From positions 236,873,664-236,937,663 of the forward strand of contig NC_073745.1 of NCBI RefSeq assembly GCF_029784135.1: a DNA stretch of 64,000 nt, read 5' to 3'. This stretch comes from Toxorhynchites rutilus septentrionalis. Lineage: Eukaryota; Arthropoda; Insecta; Diptera; Culicidae. Under the pieces are notes generated by a model. The model was not told the origin of the DNA, searched no databases, and saw only the letters and a program-made list of their open reading frames with translations. Every line of letters starts with the position of its first letter. Position 1 is the stretch's first letter. Of this stretch, positions 1 to 11,925 are shown one piece after another. The translations under genes and the position numbers were made by a program.

Positions 1-417
1 GCCCATACCTGGTGTTAGGTAAATATTTCAGTAAGATGATATGCAGGAAAAAACAGTTGAAGGTGAAACGTTTCAAACAGTCTTGTTAAACAGTAAAAAA
101 ATATTCGGGTCGTTGATATGATTTTTTTTACATTATGTCATATTGTGCTCAATAATTTTGAGATAGACGTTCGCGTTTTGGTACAGTTTTGCTATAGCAG
201 TTATTCAGTTATTGCAAAACAACGTAAGAAAAGCAGCGCAAAGCTAGTTTGTGCTGAAAAAAATGAATCACGACACAAACTGAATCAAAATTTTAAAATC
301 AAAGTTTGATCTTCTATTGTTCTTAGGTATTTTTCACAAAATTCGGACGAATAGTTATTTCTTACAAACAGCATTTCATGAACGAACAGAACAGTCCTAC
401 ATAACATCCCACACTTT
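1..417. other. AT-rich sequence, nothing recognised
   Basis: Only short, uninterpretable open frames on either strand. No family, repeat end or splice structure was recognised. Confidence 0.5.
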
Positions 418-1100
418 TGACGTAGGACTACGTCTTTCATTTCTATACTGGGGTGTAAGTTCAAAGTTTCGAAAACGAAAGCGATACGCCGGAGAACGAG
501 ATTTTGAGCGTTAATAGCTCCTAAATAACTGAACGAAATGGCATGATAAACACTTCATTCGAAAGACAAAATGTCTACGCGTTATATGCTTGTTACATAT
601 TGATCCAAAAACTTGTTTCAATAGCCCTAAAATTGCTTTCAAAACAGGCTATTGGAATCACACCAATCGGTATATAAGCGATTGCCGTTCGGAAATTCAC
701 TCAGTCATGATTGCGCTACGATTGAGGAACGATCGCTGGAATGGATGGATGTTTGTCTAACACATACTTCAAAACAATGGAGCCAGGGGAAATCGACATT
801 GCAAAATAGATACAAGCTGCGGGTACTTTTGTACTCGCTTTCGTATCTGGAAATCGGAATGTTTCCCTAACACAGACTTCGAAACCATGGAGCCTGTGGA
901 AATCGGCATTGCAGATACATTCAAGTCGACAATACTTTTATACCCCCATGCATTTTTACACTCTGGAATTCCTTTTGCTAACACAATCTACAAAAGCGGG
1001 TACAAATGCAACGCTCTGGCTCGATTATTCAAGACTGCATTGAAATATATCTCTTCATGTCACCAACTCACTGGACTTCTACGCATACCGTTTGAGCATT
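418..1100 (-). repeat. Dispersed repeat family A, copy in reverse orientation
   Basis: The left edge reads gacgtaggactacgtctttc, the reverse complement of the 3' end of a repeat found again near 51190, 55302 and 62470. Inside (about 740-1000) are imperfect tandem units with the motifs taacacagacttcgaaacca and gtggaaatcggcattgca. Matching sequence lies in the opposite sense at 61600-61950 of the best-bounded copy. No coding capacity was recognised. The right edge is not defined and could reach about 1500. Confidence 0.55.
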
Positions 1101-2810
1101 AGACATAATTTAATCAATTCACACAAAAGACAGCTCTGCGCAACGGCGATATCGTACTCTATAAGGAACATCCGAAGTGGAATTATTGCTAATTGAAGAA
1201 ATACAATTGATTACTAAGGCCATCTACACATTGGGCAACCGCAACCCGATCTTTGTTGGCGATGTCAATCAGATCTCCAACTCAGCTCAGCACATTGAGG
1301 CAACTCAAACGTAATGAATTCGTTAAGTTTTCATCTGTCAACTGCGTAATCGCTGGCAGAGATGTCATTTCTTCAAATACCAAAATAAATCATATGAAGA
1401 GCGAATTATCTAACTCTCGCGAAAAGAGGAAAACAAAAGTACTCAATTTATGCAAACGACATCTAATTGAAAATGTGCGCAATATTTGTAAGCTACAATG
1501 AAATCAAAACGAGCAGTTTTATAATACCTCAACTGCATGTAACAGATAACCAGCACCATTAAAATTTTTTTTGATTGCATGGAAAAGAAAAAAAAATATG
1601 ACGCGCTGCCATTCGACAGTAGACTTTATTTAGGTTCCGCATCAATCTAAAACAATTGAAAAAATGGATCATTCTAGTAAACATATTCATGTCCAATATT
1701 CCGTCGGTCACGAGTTCGAATTTCTGCTAAATTCTCACAGTAATATTCTATTGTTCTCTACTGTTCCGTTATGATTCCAGCAATGTTTAAAGCAACATCA
1801 ATTCAAGCATCACCCGGATTGTACTCAGTGGTCATTCCATTCTCTCTCTATTTCTGAGTATTAATTATTTATAACGTAACCGGCTCGCGCGAATCCTTGA
1901 CCACAATATGAACAAGTGTGAAGAGTCACTGCGTCTAGCTCCGGAATACGTGTCACATTGGGAATGTATGTTTGCTTGAAATAATGTGTCTCCCCACTGG
2001 TACCGGACCAACATAGATCGTGTCAAGAACCTGATTGTACTCTTCCGATTCGGCTGATCCTACATAGATTGTTTATGAGTAGTAGAAGCTCCCCAAATAC
2101 AGGCCTGGTACACACGATTACATAATCGAGACGGCTGCCTGCTGGAGAACAATGAACTACAAGGTCTACATCAGCTGATCATATACAGCAGGAATTGTGT
2201 ATCTCACATGTGCGATAGGAGAACGGAAAAAACAATGTGATTTGCCGTTCTCTCCTTCTGGGATCTCATCACGAACGAAGCGGTCACGTTGGTGAATTAT
2301 TCATCACTTCATCGTAGATTGGAGATCGTGAAATATGACACAGAGTAGGATCAACATCAACAACAACGCACAACAAAAATTGTAAATAGCGGAGCGAAAG
2401 TAGTCCGAGATGGTCCGCCAGTGGTGACATTTAATTTAATAGATGTAATTTGTGAGGTGAAATACCTGTAACTGTAAATATAATGTAAAATCTAAACGTT
2501 GTGATATGTAAATATAAATTGAGTTTTTACATGTGAATTGTAATTATGTAATGTGAAATGGAATTACACGGATGTGATATGTTTGTTTGTGAAGGAATGT
2601 CGGTAGCATATGTGATTGCACTTTGAGTGTTTACGCATTTGGATTGTCGTCGAAATTTGAGTGGATGTGTACTTTTTGTTTTTGCCGACGGTAGCGGAGT
2701 TTGTGTCTTATGTGGGGGAAAGGAAATTTTCCCTTTGATGTTGGGGCCTGGAAATGAAGCTATCGGAGTTTGAGAATTTGACGGCTCAATTTGGCTCCCC
2801 AACATAGGTC
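1101..2810. other. Unassigned repeat-like sequence
   Basis: No supported gene. A 92-codon minus-strand open frame (2527-2805) is rich in S, T, P and I and matches nothing I know. The stretch 1880-2420 could be a decayed retroelement, but I could not place a domain in it. Confidence 0.35.
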
Positions 2811-3738
2811 ATTCTCCATTCGAAATCCTCTTTCAGTTTGTTCCACCTGATACAATATAAACCATATATAAAATTATATATCAAAATAAAAAATGTTTAC
2901 GTTTCGTTCGTATTATTATAAACTGGGCAAATCTTGAAAACACTGTTATTACTACTGACAAACATTGAAACTCAACGAACGCAGAATTAAAAATGTCAAC
3001 AGAAATTGAACGAAAAAGTTGCCAACATATATCGCGCGTGACTCGACATGCTAGGTTGAATCGAAAAAGTTGGTCCGACCTAAGTTGCCAGTTGCCTAGT
3101 GTGTATGCTCCCATTTGATTACACATGCTCTAAACTTTTTTGACATATTCGTTAAGTTGCTTTCCAACTTAGGTTGCCTAGTGTGTAGACGGCCTAAGCC
3201 AACGGCAGTCAACCTTGCGGTAAAATCATAGATATAACCCGTCCATAGTTTTTTAAACTTGCTTTGACATATGCCTCTACTGTACGAAAGAGTGAGTGAA
3301 CTGCTCAAAAGAAACGATTCACTTAAGTGAACTGTTGGTCATTGGACGGTTCATTAAAGTGAACCGTTTTGCACGATGGAATTGGTTCAATTCGTGGTAT
3401 TGTTATTATTCTTGTTGGAATATGCCGATAAAACAGTGTTTTAACGAAAACTATAATGACACTGACTATACCGCTAAAATGATAGAACTATGATTCAAAG
3501 ACATTCCGGTAATGGACTGATCTTCTTAATTATAACTCATGTAGTAGATCGCGATGTTGTTTGATGTTGATCGATATTTATTCGATATATTTTTGATGAA
3601 AATAAAAAAAAAATTTACAAGAACCGGGCTTTAAGGTCATAACACATTTTCATAAATTGGCATGGATATACAGGTTCTCAGCAAAGCCCATACTGTTTGA
3701 ATAAATTAACGGTGAAAACAAGAAAGGAAACACCCTAC
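2811..3738. other. Intergenic sequence with a duplicated 15-mer
   Basis: The 15-mer gttgcctagtgtgta occurs at 3091-3105 and 3173-3187, followed by gacggcctaag, which looks like a MITE terminus. A matching inverted end was not found. No gene seen. Confidence 0.35.
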
Positions 3739-3950
3739 CTTGGTCCAGGATGTTGCCCAGCCGATCCCTGTGTTGGAACGTTCGGCGGTGGAACGCTCGT
3801 CAGATGTGGTAAATGCGACGGTAGAGGAGGTGGCGGTTGCGTTGGCGGATGAGCCATATGCTGCTGGGGCTGCGGAGGAGGTACATGCAACATCCTTTCT
3901 AGATCGATTGCTTTTCCTTCACACTCGATTGGAGATTTTGTTTCACTATA
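3739..3950 (-). CDS. Possible internal exon, Pro/Gln/His-rich protein
   Basis: On the minus strand an open frame of about 70 codons runs from a good acceptor (gaagacag at 3951-3958) to a donor AG|GTAGGG at 3738. Read in phase 0 it gives a charged start (YSETKSPIECEGKAIDLER) followed by a Pro, Gln and His-rich tract (MLHVPPPQPQQHMAHPPTQ and more), ending GSAGQHPGP. The exon is more GC-rich than the AT-rich DNA around it. It ends in phase 2. No neighbouring exons were identified on either side, so gene identity is unknown. It could also be a stray exon of a long gene or a relic. Such low-complexity tracts are common in RNA-binding and transcription-related proteins, but no function is assigned. 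Confidence 0.4.
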
Positions 3951-5480
3951 CTGTCTTCACAGTTTAACTTTCACACGTCTTCTACGTGTATATTATTTCA
4001 CCTGCAGGATTCTGGAAAATACAAAAAACACATCACTGCTTTGATGCCATAAAGTTGAATTGTCGTGCAAATTATATCTTATCGCTCGGACCCATGTTTT
4101 TTTGTTTACATGTCTGGAATGTCTGGAACGTCTTTCTGAAAGCTATCGATCTTCATGTATAATTGCATGAATTTCCCCAAGCATCATCCTTTTTTCTGTA
4201 GAAAACATCACGTCACTAACATCGTGTTGTCCACCAGTAACCGGTTACCCATCCTATCAACCATCGAATTATAATGAAACAAAAATGTAACATAAAATTC
4301 AAAAGTAATCCGACTTATTCAAACTAATGAAAAGTAGCAATCAACTAATTTGATAAATAATAAACCGAACAAATTGGTGTTGAATAACTTATGTTCGCGA
4401 ACAGAGGAACTAGCATATAGAATCTAAATAGTCAACAGTTTTCCCACATTTGCCACCTTTATCAACACATACGACGACCGTGATTTGATCCGGGTGACAA
4501 GCTCAGACAAGAAATTAGCAACCAATTTTCCGCCATGATGATAAATTATGTTCTCTGCAGAGAAATACAATGCATATGTCGCAACATTCACAGATTTCAA
4601 TACAGTTATTCAATTTTATATTTATTCACACTATCGATATCGGGAGACATTGCTCAATACATATATGGGTAGGCGAGGAAGCAAGAATTTTCCTTACCTT
4701 CCGTTTCAACCCTTACTCGAGAGTAAAGGAAAAACAACTTTCTTTCAACGAATTTTAATCACAATTAATTCAATCATTGAACACTAAACAAATAACACAA
4801 ACATTTCACACACGTTCGGGTACACTATTCGAAACGATTACGACCCATTGGACAATCGTCGGCAAACAGTAAAGAAATTTTTCTACGACATATGGAATTC
4901 GCTGTTGGCGTTTTTTGGCTAAGCACTAAAATAAAGTTACCTAAACATATTAGAAGACGACGTTTGTTCTTCCCCAGCAGTAGTGTAAAATTCACGCAAG
5001 GCAGAGCGAGATGGGGCAATACTTGTGACGGAGCGGAGAAAACGAAGTTCTACCACTGCTAAAATGTTGGTGGGAAAGGAAGGGCTGAGAAGGATGGAAA
5101 ATAAGCGACTGTCATCGTTAAAGTTCGAGCAGTCACTGCACTGTAAATTCAAACAAATTAGATATTGTGACTTTATAACACAACACCAATTCGCATATTA
5201 ATGTTTCCTTACTGTAAACCTTTCAAACCCATTAAGTACAAATATTTATCTATATTTAGGTACCAATTGTTTTGATTTTGGAGTTTACTACGTGACATAA
5301 CCACTTACTTTCCAGATAAAGATTTTAACGAAATTTTCATTTCAAGTACGAAAGTGCCGAACTTCTCTTGGAAGACAGGATCGAACCCAGCTTTCATAAA
5401 TCGATAATGAGGAGTACCTAGAAGACGGCCTGCAGCTGGGCAATGAGACAACAGAAGCGATAAAGAATTATTGTGCGTTA
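3951..5480. other. No supported gene
   Basis: Mixed AT-rich sequence. On the minus strand an open segment at about 4950-5150 ends at an AG|GTAACT donor-like site just after an ATG, so it could be a first exon. Nothing confirms this. Confidence 0.35.
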
Positions 5481-5814
5481 AGGCGCGTCCACATTATGCC
5501 GAATGATGCCGATCGTCCTGTACCAGGTGGCATATTCGGTTCGTTATGTAATGTGGACGCCCCATCGGGTGCACGAAGCCGAAGCCCCATCGGATGCACG
5601 AAGTCGTCACGAACACACGAAGCACAACGTCGTGAACGCTAATTTACTTCGTTTTGTTTTGGTTCGACTTTATCGAACCGGACCCACTTGTTTCGGGTTG
5701 GGTTCGGTTTGATTCGAGTCGGATTTCGGCACGTCGGCAAGCCCGGGTGGTACATCCACATTTAGTCAGCTTTACCGGGCGGCCAAGGCCAATTGGCGTA
5801 ATGTGGACGCGTCT
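5481..5814. mobile_element. MITE with 3-bp TTA duplication
   Basis: Terminal inverted repeats: the left end begins aggcgcgtccacattatgcc and the right end is ggcgtaatgtggacgcgtct, about 20 bp with few mismatches. TTA flanks both sides (5478-5480, 5815-5817). Length 334 bp, non-coding. A TTA/TAA duplication with GC-rich ends is typical of PIF/Harbinger-derived MITEs. The superfamily is inferred from these ends. Confidence 0.75.
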
Positions 5815-6015
5815 TTAGATTCATTTGAACAAATGACAGAAACAGATGGTTTGCGAATATATTTGACTGACAAGACGATAAATAAGTTTATGTACTTTTA
5901 AATGCCAATTTTTATCGCCGTTACTACAAAAATCAACTCAGGCGGTGTGAATTGTGGGGAGGAATTTTGATGCAGACTCTATACCATGTCTTCTCGAATC
6001 GATTCGGTCCGTGAT

Positions 6016-6200
6016 TAACCCTTTCGCTTCGAGCGTCGTCTATAGACGACATCCGCGCGATGAGCTGTATGTACGAGCGTCGTCTTCAGACGACATGAGA
6101 GTGATACTGCACATCGATCACACCAGCGCGATGTGCATACTTTTCGGCTCCGTACAGCGGTAGAACTCCGGCGGAAATCCTCGCTGGTCATAAACCCAAA
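6016..6200. repeat. Repeat with two near-identical 16-bp palindromes
   Basis: gtcgtctatagacgac (6035-6050) and gtcgtcttcagacgac (6079-6094) lie 44 bp apart in a GC-rich island that starts with ttaacccttt. This is probably a short MITE-like repeat. No protein feature is supported. Confidence 0.45.
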
Positions 6201-7366
6201 ATTCGACACAAGAGAACAATGCAATTTTTTTATACTCTAGGATTCTTCCAAATGAAAGACACCAATGATTGTTTGTATACATTAAAATACATATGTATAC
6301 TCAACATGCTTGGAAACGAACGCACTGTATCAAAACGTTCTGGGAGTGCTTATTTGTTCCTGACCGCTATAGTGCACATTCTACGAGGGATTATTCACAA
6401 CTAGATGACAAGCTTCGTTGAACTCATGGTAGATTTGGAAGGGGGGAAATTTAGCTTGTAAAGGGGTTTTTAATAAGAACGCTACAAAGGTCTTTTTTTA
6501 AATAAAACAAAAACGATTTTGGAAAGCAATGGAATTCTTTATTCATGTAAAAGTACATTTGATGCTATTATTTATGGAACTAGATTTCTTTTGCATGGCC
6601 ACTGTGTGGCATTAAACTGCCAATCATATAATTACTCAACATGCATCGTAATGATGTGTGAGTAACGACACACCATCCACTCACCCCTCAACCGTCGGCT
6701 TTCCGTTCGGTTCCCAACCAGTCCACTTCGTTGCTTCGTTGAAGATCATCACGGAAGAAGTACGACCCAAGGAAAGTGAAGTGGAAGGTAAAACGTAATG
6801 TCAGAATTGCCGTTCGGGCGTATCCCGTAAGTTTGAACTTATTTAAATAGATGGCATCCAAACAACACTAAACATTGACTACAGTTTCGTCGGCAAGGTT
6901 GATTGCCGTTATGAACCAGCACAAACCTGCAAATTACAGCACAAACCGGTAACACGATCAAAGTATTCCCTGAATCACATTAGCCGAGCCAGCTGGTAGA
7001 AGCATATGAATGTCGTCGTTTAACTTGCTTCCATGTATCTCTACATTTCTCTCGCTCACTCTTGGTCAGTTTCTCTCGCTGGTCAGGCATGGTTGCCAAA
7101 TTACTATTCATTAACTCTACACTCAATTGATGCGCTAGCGGCAGCAGTATTCTCGACACTACGGAATGGCTTCGGTCGGGTGGTTGTGTTAGTAAATAAA
7201 TATACCGCACAACTCCCACGTTATTTACTCAAAATTGCGACTAAATATGCGCACCACCACGCTACGTCTGTGGTCCATATGAGTCGTATCGGTCCTTGTG
7301 TTAGCTCACGATCGCTATACGCTAACGCCTAGCCATATAGTGCTTACAAATATTAAAAGAGTTAAA
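6201..7366. other. No supported gene
   Basis: Short open frames only. The 6700-6790 stretch ends in a donor-like GAAG|GTAAAA and could be an untranslated or short exon. The 6960-7330 stretch, with CTCT-rich tracts, resembles a solo LTR, but no matching partner is present. Confidence 0.3.
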
Positions 7367-7585
7367 CAGCTCTATTCTGTATTACGACGGATTTCTACAT
7401 CGATCGAAACCGTTATTCCGTTCGAGTTATAATTTCGCATTTCCTATTTAGAATGTTTTGCCCATTTGATATTCAAAAAGAAACAGATAGAACGAAATGC
7501 AAAAACAACTCGAACGAAATACAGGATGGAATTTTATCAAGTCGTTCGAAATATTTCGAATTGATCGAAATACAGAACAGGGCTG
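7367..7585. mobile_element. Fold-back MITE
   Basis: Left end cagctctattctgtattacg and right end, read in reverse complement, cagccctgttctgtatttcg form terminal inverted repeats. Similarity continues inward over tens of bases (gttcgagtt and tttcgcattt motifs in both arms). About 219 bp, non-coding. Target duplication unclear. Confidence 0.6.
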
Positions 7586-7915
7586 AAAATTACCCTTTTC
7601 GTGGACTTATTTCGGGCTCGATGTTACCCATCTACTGGACGGTGTCCAACTGGTTACGATGGAGCACTAACACACATTCATACGGTTTTCAGTACTTGTC
7701 GAAGATACATTATACCGAGTTGCCAGCTTCGTCAGGTGGAAGAACGAACATGATATTGGTTCACAACAATATAAAAAGACTTGGTGTGATAGTTCACAAA
7801 AATATATTTTCACTTGTCGCCAATGGATATATTACATCAATAGTACACTTCTATAGATCTGAACTCATTCAAACAAGTTCCATCAGCATTCTCAAGTAAT
7901 CAATCGTTCCGATAG

Positions 7916-8437
7916 TTACGAGCAGAGAGCGGTAAACCAATAAGTTCCAACGTTCGATAAATGCATCCGAGTATATTTGACTCTGAAATAAAACACCCAA
8001 ACAGCGGTGTATCAGAAGCTGTACCGGTACTATTCCAGGGTATAAACTAGAACGAAAAAACCTTATGGATGAGACTATGAAACTTTCAAGCAACAACGCA
8101 CCTTTCGATTTGGTATGACCAGAATCCAAGAAAGGCGAGTGAAGCGACAATCCCAAAAAATACCGGCAGTAGCATCACCCCGGTAATGATCACACTCGAT
8201 AATACTTTAACTATTGCCGGGAGACTTGTCGACCAATCATTGCTCCAGATATCTACCCATACAAACAGCAGATCCTGTAGAAAAGGATGAAGGAAGAACA
8301 GTATTTTTTGATCCAAACGTCCTCGATGCCACTGAGGGTGAAAAAAAAAATGTTTTTTTTACTGTGTCCATAACATTTATCATCTATCGAAATACCACGA
8401 CGTAGAAATTTTTTCGAGCACTTCGAGAGATAGTCAT
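7916..8437 (-). CDS. Small divergent membrane-protein gene, three exons
   Basis: Three exons on the minus strand splice into one open frame of 112 residues. Exon 1 is 8396-8437 (ATG, 14 codons, donor GTG|GTATTT). Exon 2 is 8102-8331 (acceptor tcaccctcag, donor AAAG|GTGCGT). Exon 3 is 7916-7982 (acceptor ttttatttcag, stop TAA). Exon lengths 42, 230 and 67 sum to exactly 113 codons, with phases 0 and 2 matching. The N-terminus is basic (MTISRSARKNFYVV). The middle has a long hydrophobic stretch around residues 45-75 (SSVIITGVMLLPVFFGIVAS) that should span a membrane at least once. The start lies 74 bp from the ADCK5 start on the opposite strand, so the two probably share a bidirectional promoter. 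I do not recognise the family. The clean splice arithmetic makes it likely to be real. Confidence 0.6.
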
Positions 8438-8511
8438 TGCGCTCGTTGTTTATGCCGGCTCAATTTCGGAACGTGATTCAAAAAAATATTTGTTGAAAGG
8501 CGACTTCCACA

Positions 8512-10246
8512 ATGAATGGCTCCTTTTTCGCAAGGATAAGATACTTCATGGGGCTCGGATGTCGAAAAAGGAATTTATCAACCAGAAATACGCCTACTAC
8601 GACAGGAGCGACTAGATTCTTTCTGGGGGCGGCAGGTGGTTTGTTATCTGGATGTGTTGTTTATGATGGTTTTTACAACGATTTTGAGAATGTGGAAAGT
8701 GCCCACAGATTTGTACGATCACTAAGCATTGGAATCAGCATTTCACTGGATTACGCCTGGAGTCTGAGGGGATTGAATGATGACGATCCCCGCCACTCGG
8801 AGTTGATTTCGGAGGTTCATCAGAGATCTGCGGATAAGCTTCTACGGGGCTGTTTGGCTAACGGTGGGTTGTATATAAAAATGGGTCAAGGTGTTGCAGC
8901 ATTGAATCACATAATTCCAAAGGAGTACGTACACACGCTGAGGAAATTGGAAGACAGGTGCCTAACACGCAAGCCAGATGAAGTACGTAAACTGTTTGAA
9001 GAGGACTTCAGTAGGCCCCCCGATGAAGTTTTTGCCGAATTTCATTACGAACCCATCGCGGCTGCTAGCCTGGCGCAGGTATTCCGAGCTATGACCAAAG
9101 AAGGGAAGCAAGTTGCTGTTAAAGTTCAGTACGCGGATCTAAGAAAACGGTTCGAGGGTGACTTGAGGACGATTCTTTTTCTTCAGGATTTGATAGCTGT
9201 GCTGCACAAAAATTATAATTTTGGTTGGATTGCACGTGATTTACAAGATAATCTTAGGGAAGAGCTGGACTTTATACACGAAGGAAAAAATGCTGAGCGT
9301 TGTGCCGAAGATTTAAAGAAGCACGATTATGTTTACATTCCCAAAGTTCTCTGGGAGTATACTAACGAGGTAAAGTTTACTGGCACTCTGAGACTATAAG
9401 GTATATTGAAAACCTGCTTTCTTACAGCGCGTTTTAACAACTGAATTCATAGATGGTTGTAAAATTAGCGATCGCGATGGACTTCGTAAGATTAATGCCA
9501 ATATGTCCAAGTTAGATCGTTCTCTTTTTCATGCTTTTGCCGATCAAATTTTTCGCACCGGCTTCGTTCACGCAGATCCTCATCCGGGGAATATTTTCGT
9601 TCGCCGAGATCCCTGCTCCGGTAGACCACAACTAGTTTTGCTGGATCATGGGCTCTACGGTGGACTGTCTAAGGAAATTTGTGCCAACTTATGCCATTTT
9701 TGGGAAGCTACTGTTTTGAAAGATTACAAGTCGATGGAAAAATATGCTCGAGCTCTGAATGTGGAGGATTATCGTACCTTCGCCGAGATTCTGTTACAGC
9801 GACCATTGGAGCTGAAAGGTTCGAATATGTCCATTCGATTGTCAGAGGCGGATTTAGCGTACATGACCAAACAAGCGAAAGAGCACTTCGATAGAGTGAT
9901 GATAACACTAAAAAGCATGCCGAGGAATCTTATATTCGTTCTGAGGTAAACTATCATGTTCCATTCTGTGGTACGATTCACAACCACTATGTTAACCTGT
10001 AGAAACTTAAACACCATCCGGTCAATCGCTTTCGATCATGGAGATGTCGTGGATCGTGTCAAAATAATGGCTCGATGTGCAATTACTTCTCTGAGGCATA
10101 TCAACCAAAGTTTTTTCCATACACTTTTTCGAAGGATCAATTTTGAGTATCAATTATGGTTTGTACAAAAATTAATACTAAACTCGGTTCAAGGTGAATT
10201 TCGGTTAATTATTCCAGGAAGTCATCGTTCCTATATTGGTTTGTGA
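8512..10246 (+). CDS. ADCK5: ADCK5-like aarF/UbiB-domain atypical kinase
   Basis: Exons 8512-9369, 9428-9945 and 10003-10246 (possibly longer) join in phase (donors GAG|GTAAAG and GAG|GTAAAC; acceptors cttacag and cctgtag). UbiB/ADCK hallmarks are visible: the KxGQ motif (GLYIKMGQ, near residue 125), the Ala-rich nucleotide loop (AAASLAQV, near 187), the VAVKVQY lysine, the ExD region (EELDFIHEG), the catalytic VHADPHPGN and the LLDHG metal-binding motif. The N-terminus has an Arg-rich stretch and a hydrophobic segment (FFLGAAGGLLSGCVVY), consistent with the mitochondrial location typical of this family. RVLTTEFIDG and KSMPRN(L)IFVLRNLNT place it nearer ADCK5 than ADCK1. ADCK5's substrate is not established. 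In the annotated frame the C-terminus stops at 10246. The family-like tail SSYLRLLTRVGRAP lies in another frame just after (10248-10330), so there is either a frame break or an unseen splice there. Confidence 0.85.
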
Positions 10247-10410
10247 GCAGCTACTTGAGGTTATTAACTCGAGTTGGCCGAGCGCCGGATACGTCCCACT
10301 TGCTCGAAGTCCACGTAGAAGTTTAAGAAGAGTATTCTAGGCCGTCCTACTTAGCATATGAAAAAAATTGTGCATGTTACTATTATAGGTGATAATATAT
10401 ACAGTATTCA

Positions 10411-10416
10411 AATAAA
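10411..10416 (+). promoter_or_regulatory. Poly(A) signal of ADCK5
   Basis: AATAAA about 165 bp after the annotated stop, followed by a T/G-rich stretch (gttgtttttgtt). Confidence 0.5.
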
Positions 10417-10429
10417 GTTGTTTTTGTTA

Positions 10430-10794
10430 ACCCCTTAGCGTATTTTTTAATACGTCACACGTTAAGTGATTTCACTATTCTGCTGAACGTTTTAGCGCCC
10501 CATGTTATGCAAGTATACCACGAATGAGACTCGATGTTGTACGCGAAGGTTTTTTTTTATTTATTCCATTTTTACTATTCACAATTCAGCATTCCTTGTT
10601 CTCTAAGTAAACAATATTCGTTTACATTAACGAAGTAAGGTAATAAGAGACGAAAAAACTCAACCTAATCTAAACCTAAAGTAAGCAACACCGATTACCC
10701 CCGGTAACTCGGGGTTAGTAACTAACATAATACGAACCAGCAAAGCGAAACCCAATTTATTCCAGCAGAACCTAGCCGACCTCAGCAGATGTTC
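10430..10794. other. Intergenic, 3' tail of a non-LTR element likely
   Basis: Starts with ttaaccccttagcgtatttt, a TTAACCC-type junction also seen near 6016, 21727, 30247 and 47728. The rest runs without a gene into the retroelement fragment at 10795. Confidence 0.35.
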
Positions 10795-11250
10795 AAAAAC
10801 CCTTTGAATTTTTTTTTGAACTTTTCCTTATTATTCCACCGTACTTCTCGTATTCCATCTTTGAAATAATCAAATAACCAATGCCCGTCTTACCAAGGGC
10901 AACTTTCGACCTGAAATTTTTTTCAATAATCTGTGAAGTAAGCAACTCTTCTGGATCTTTGATTTGTAGTTTCATTCGGGAATGGATTACAGACTTGATC
11001 CACGACCAAACAATGAAGCTGAATTACCCTGTTTTATACGATGTTTTAGTGTGTCGAGTCTACCGCAAATGCTGCAAAAAGGAGAATCTATTCCTGCTAT
11101 ACGGTGACTAAACATTTTGCTACGCGTAGGAACTAAGTCGTTAAATATTGCAAATAAAGCCGATTTTCGATCAATGGAGAGAAAGTTTATACTAAATTTT
11201 TTATATAAAATCTCCCATTTTGCGTTGGATAATTCCATTTGCAATTGAGG
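10795..11250 (-). pseudogene. 3' end of a non-LTR retrotransposon ORF2 (zf-RVT region)
   Basis: Minus-strand frames give FAIFNDLVPTRSKMFSHRIA and CSICGRLDTLKHR, a Cys-Cys-His pattern like the zf-RVT domain downstream of reverse transcriptase in several non-LTR elements. A second frame downstream (KLQIKDPEELLTSQIIEKNF) looks like the C-terminal tail. Frames are broken by shifts. It could belong to the same family as the RT at 20930-21730. Non-functional. Confidence 0.55.
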
Positions 11251-11755
11251 TTTGGTAACTATTTCATTTTGAAGGTGGTAATATACAGTAAATTATCGAG
11301 TTATCGACATTCGCGTTTTAACTGGTCCGGCATGTAAAATGTCAAATAAAATCGCGGGGAACTTCAATGAATTATTTGATTCGCAAACAAAACAAAAGGA
11401 TTCCAATGGAAGTTTCGCAATTAGAGGCGAATGAACTGACAAGTTTAAACCCTCTTAAAGCCAAAAAGAAGAAGAAGAAGAAGTTTCGCATTGAGTGCGA
11501 CAACAGGTATGAAATAAAATTTGAGGAAATTATTTTTATGTAATTTATTTTTTTTGTCATGCGAAAAAAAGGTAAATTTTCATAACATTTCAAATTACAT
11601 TCGAATGCCACTCATGTAATTTTTTCCATTTGAATATGGCGTCGCTTATTTACGAAATTATGTTTTTAAATGGTCCAAGGACTAGTTAACGTTCGCCCAG
11701 TTAAAAAGCAGACCAGTTAAGCCAGGACCAGTTAGCGAACGATTATTGTATACCC
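11251..11755. other. No supported gene; shared retroelement-tail motif
   Basis: Around 11419-11470 the sequence gaggcgaatgaactgacaag followed by a GAAGAA-rich tract matches 55839-55880, so it is probably the 3' tail of a dispersed retroelement. Confidence 0.4.
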
Positions 11756-11925
11756 TTAGGGGAGGACGGGGTAAGACGGCTACCCGGGGTAAGATGGCCA
11801 CTCTCTAGATCATTAAATCAATCAACTATTAGGCAACTATAACACATTAGTTTGGTGTATTACATTACACTCAATCATGCATACCCATTTTTGCGTGTGT
11901 ATAGGTGAAACGTCAAAATCCATAT

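Noticed and set aside
2527..2805. 92-codon minus-strand frame
   Set aside because: Biased composition, no homology recognised, no splice or promoter support.
7453..7899. 148-codon plus-strand frame
   Set aside because: It begins within a MITE, overlaps no known domain and ends close to the 3' end of the minus-strand gene; composition is not protein-like.
10192..10215. 24-nt intron in ADCK5
   Set aside because: It has GT and AG ends but is too short for splicing and does not restore the family-like frame.
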